Made by a program: the position numbers and the translations under genes
From: a virus
Length of the DNA stretch: 43,965 nucleotides
Strand: one strand, 5' to 3'
Virus record (IMG/VR): IMGVR_UViG_3300031974_004534
Coordinates: 1 to 43,965 of that record
Part shown: in pieces, positions 41,831 through 43,965 of the stretch
How positions within the stretch are numbered: position 1 is the first letter of the stretch
Layout: every line of letters starts with the position of its first letter
Notes under the pieces: model-generated
The model's database searches: none
Seen by the model: the letters and a program-made list of their open reading frames with translations, nothing else
Told to the model about the DNA's origin: nothing

Positions 41831-42331
41831 ATGACAAAAAAGTTAGAAGATTTATTAAACTTGCCTGATTCTAAAGAAATAATAGAACAAGCAGAAGCTC
41901 AAGAAGCAGAGCAAACAAAACACGAAATAGAACGAGAAGAAACATTTCGTGAAATAGCTGAGTTTGATAAAATAACAGCAGCGTTACCACAAGTTAAAGG
42001 CCTGGGCGAAATGGCTGATAAAGAGCTTAACGAAGTTGCTGATAAAGCAATGAGTGCATACGAAGATCTTATGGACTTGGGTATGAACGTTGAAAGCCGT
42101 TATAGTGGCAGAGTATTTGAAGTTGCCGGAGGGATGTTGAAAACTAGTCTAGATGCTAAAGTTGCAAAACTAGATAAAAAACTTAAAATGGTTGAACTGC
42201 AACTTAAAAAAGAAAAGCAGGACAAAGATGGTAATGCAGTCGCTGGCGACATTGTAAATGGCGAAGGTTACGTTGTAACAGACAGAAACAGTCTTTTAGA
42301 AAAATTAAAAGGTTTAGATAAAGGAAAATAA
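41831..42331 (+). CDS. gp16: Terminase small subunit (T4 gp16 homologue)
   Basis: DNA-packaging recognition subunit. The start at 41831 (MTKKLEDLLNLPD) is preferred to 41819, because GGAAG stands 5 nt before it and the upstream ATG has no ribosome site. The central region AYEDLMDLGMNVESRYSGRVFEVAGGMLKTSLDAKVAKLDKKLKMVELQLKKEKQ matches the coiled-coil core typical of marine T4-like gp16, with an acidic helical N-terminus (EIIEQAEAQEAEQTKHEIEREETF). 166 aa, close to T4 gp16 (164). No large terminase gene follows in this window; a nucleotidyltransferase-like gene comes next with a one-base overlap. Confidence 0.85.
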   Translation: MTKKLEDLLNLPDSKEIIEQAEAQEAEQTKHEIEREETFREIAEFDKITAALPQVKGLGEMADKELNEVADKAMSAYEDLMDLGMNVESRYSGRVFEVAGGMLKTSLDAKVAKLDKKLKMVELQLKKEKQDKDGNAVAGDIVNGEGYVVTDRNSLLEKLKGLDKGK

Positions 42332-43173
42332 TGTTTATATACGGATCCTTTGCTATGAAGCACTGGTTCCCAGATTATTTTCGGGAACCAGTTGATATTG
42401 ATATTGTTGTTTATGATAATAATCTATACAATAAAAATATTATAAACAAAATAAACAAAAATAATTTGATTGAAGAAATAGTATGGGAAGACGAAGCGCA
42501 CTTCTATAAAGCGTTTGAAGATGACATACAGGATTATATATTATCACCAGATGGAATGTTGAGTGTACGTATGTCACACGCAATGTATAATTACAATCTA
42601 GATAAGGCAATAAATGATATCATTTTTTTGCAACAAAAAGGTGCAAAACACGATGTTGCAAAGATTGAACATCTACGCAAATACTGGAAAATAAGATATG
42701 CAGGTTTTAGAGAAAAAATGGATATGAATCAACCTCCGGAAATTTTCTTCAACAGTAATGTGCAAAGATTTGTAAACCACGACGAATTACACGATTTGTT
42801 AAAACTTGGTAACAAGCCAGCCTTTTCAAAAATATTAGATAACGATGTCACAGTGAAAGTAAGTAAAGATAAATTTAATCTTTTATCTAAGCAAGAACAG
42901 ATTAATACTTTTATAGAAGAAATAGCTGTTCTAGCTTGCGAAAGACATTATGCAGAAAATGATTCTAGAACTGCTTTTGTATATGCAGCACAAGATTTTT
43001 TGACAAGAATGACATCTGGATGGTATAACATCTTTCTTTTAGAAAACATTTATGAAGTGTTTAAATTTAAAAATGCACAAGAAAATAACGACTATTTTGA
43101 CCTAATGAATGGAATAATGGAATGGCTTCGAAGAGAAGAACAATCTAGTCAAATAATGATAAATAATATATAA
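42331..43173 (+). CDS. Nucleotidyltransferase-like protein (280 aa)
   Basis: The N-terminus FIYGSFAMKHWF followed by REPVDIDIVVYD gives Gly5-Ser6 and Asp22-x-Asp24, the G-S...DxD signature of the nucleotidyltransferase superfamily. The rest is helical with MLSVRMSHAMYNYNLDKAINDIIFLQQKGAKHDVAKIEHLRKYWKIRY, then a C-terminal block with CERHYAENDSRTAFVYAAQDFLTRMTSGWYNIFLLEN. Similar uncharacterised proteins occur in T4-like phages, and I cannot name the target. Shares one base with gp16 (TAATG), so it is made together with the small terminase. Confidence 0.65.
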   Translation: MFIYGSFAMKHWFPDYFREPVDIDIVVYDNNLYNKNIINKINKNNLIEEIVWEDEAHFYKAFEDDIQDYILSPDGMLSVRMSHAMYNYNLDKAINDIIFLQQKGAKHDVAKIEHLRKYWKIRYAGFREKMDMNQPPEIFFNSNVQRFVNHDELHDLLKLGNKPAFSKILDNDVTVKVSKDKFNLLSKQEQINTFIEEIAVLACERHYAENDSRTAFVYAAQDFLTRMTSGWYNIFLLENIYEVFKFKNAQENNDYFDLMNGIMEWLRREEQSSQIMINNI

Positions 43174-43191
43174 ACAAAGGATCAATGCGCA

Positions 43192-43749
43192 ATGAGATCA
43201 TTTACAGAAATACTTACAGAGTCTAAAAAGACTTACGAATTCAAAATAGGCATTGCTGGCGACTGTCCACCCGAATGTGTCGACAAGCTAGAAACTGCTT
43301 TGAAAAAATACAACTTGTCTAATATGACGTCAGGTAAAAAAACGCCTATACAAGAACGTCCATTAGATTTTCCGCAATTACAAAATATGGAAGTTACATA
43401 TTTTGAAGCAACTGTAGAATATCCAACTACACCTATAGTTTTACAAGAGTATTTAGGAAAATGCTGTGGAATAGATCAAAGTTATATCATTGTGCGCAAT
43501 ATGAATGATCCTAGAGAAGAATACCAAGAAACTAAAGACGATGCTCCATACGAAACTTTGTTAGATAAAGAAGATATGGGCGGAGAAAGTGCTCAAGAAT
43601 CAGTAGGCGGCAATCGTGTTATGGATTTATTAAAAGAATTAGAAACTGCTCGTAAAGAACGCGACCACGATGCAGCGGAAGGTGCACCTGTAGGAGAATC
43701 AAGCGATATCGGTGACACAGAAAACAGTAAAGCGGTCGTAGGAGGTTAA
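43192..43749 (+). CDS. Hypothetical protein (185 aa), possible prohead/structural accessory
   Basis: Starts MRSFTEILTESKKTYEFKIGIAGDCPPECVDKLETALKKY. An alpha/beta N-terminal domain of about 110 residues (ferredoxin-like pattern: strand, helix, strands MEVTYFEATVEYPTT, helix LQEYLGKCCGI, strand SYIIVRN) is followed by an acidic, probably disordered tail with DLLKELETARKERDHDAAEG. The 'SFTEILTES' start is seen in several phage capsid-associated proteins. Function not recognised; capsid scaffold or core role would be a guess. Confidence 0.65.
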   Translation: MRSFTEILTESKKTYEFKIGIAGDCPPECVDKLETALKKYNLSNMTSGKKTPIQERPLDFPQLQNMEVTYFEATVEYPTTPIVLQEYLGKCCGIDQSYIIVRNMNDPREEYQETKDDAPYETLLDKEDMGGESAQESVGGNRVMDLLKELETARKERDHDAAEGAPVGESSDIGDTENSKAVVGG

Positions 43750-43753
43750 TACT

Positions 43754-43965
43754 ATGGATATGAAGAACTTAATTCAGCAAATGACTGATATAGAAAATTC
43801 AAAAAAAGAACAGCTTAACGAAGCAGCTACAATTTCTATTAGTGCCGAAACAGGTGCAGAGATTGCAGATATGATAGCAGCTATGCAAGGACACGCAGGT
43901 GTAGGAGCAAAGCCAGTACCAGCAGATATGCCAATGCCAATGCGTCACGATATTGAAAAGTTTCG
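43754..43965 (+). CDS. Hypothetical protein, N-terminal part (cut by window end)
   Basis: Starts 4 nt after the preceding stop with GGAGG about 8-12 nt upstream (43741-43745). About 70 residues are visible: a helical charged N-terminus (NLIQQMTDIENSKKEQL), then NEAATISISAETGAEIADMIAAMQGHAG and a Pro/Met-rich linker. No family recognised with confidence. Confidence 0.7.
   Translation, partial: MDMKNLIQQMTDIENSKKEQLNEAATISISAETGAEIADMIAAMQGHAGVGAKPVPADMPMPMRHDIEKF

Overview
The window is a piece of a large, AT-rich tailed-phage genome of the T4 superfamily (a contractile-tailed marine myovirus of cyanophage/pelagiphage type). The evidence is a set of recognisable T4-type virion genes (homologues of gp13, gp14, gp15, gp18, gp19, gp4 and gp16), very large fibre or baseplate-associated proteins of the marine T4-like kind, and repeated T4-type late promoter motifs (nATAAATA) just upstream of genes. 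No photosynthesis genes, tRNA genes, integrase or CRISPR array were seen. The host cannot be read from the sequence; a Gram-negative marine bacterium is the reasonable inference.

Layout. (1) 1-12000, plus strand: the 3' end of one fibre-type gene, two small genes, and two giant paralogous fibre-like proteins (1753 and 1681 aa) built from eight carbohydrate-binding-like repeats, a beta-helix-like core and a shared C-terminal module. (2) 12010-16628, plus: a small-gene and adhesin operon with three extraordinarily cysteine- and glycine-rich proteins and two tail-fibre-assembly-chaperone-like proteins. (3) 16742-20318, plus: an accessory cassette of a GT9 (heptosyltransferase-type) glycosyltransferase, an SGNH-like protein and a NodU/CmcH carbamoyltransferase, bounded by a hairpin and late promoters. 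(4) 20349-27839, plus: three more structural proteins, including a 2049-aa giant. (5) 27836-33851, minus: an ADP-heptose operon (hldE, hldD, cupin, gmhB) downstream of a Nudix gene and the neck/tail-completion genes gp15 and gp14. (6) 33895-43965, mostly plus: gp13, a P-loop nucleotide kinase, an antisense HNH gene, tail sheath gp18 (with large insertions), tail tube gp19, a second tube-like protein, gp4 head-completion nuclease, small terminase gp16, a nucleotidyltransferase-like protein and two unidentified genes, the last cut by the window end.

How it fits together. Most of the window is late virion morphogenesis, driven by nATAAATA promoters, several of which are built into the stop codon of the preceding gene. 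Set into this are two pieces of sugar chemistry: a near-complete route to ADP-L-glycero-D-manno-heptose (only the sedoheptulose-7-phosphate isomerase GmhA is not seen) with its own perfect sigma70-type promoter, and a late cassette with a heptosyltransferase-family enzyme and a carbamoyltransferase. The most attractive reading is that the phage makes activated heptose early and attaches heptose (perhaps carbamoylated) to a target: either host lipopolysaccharide, to exclude competing phages, or its own virion, for example the unusual Cys/Gly-rich adhesins encoded next door. That link is inference; the enzymes themselves are well supported.
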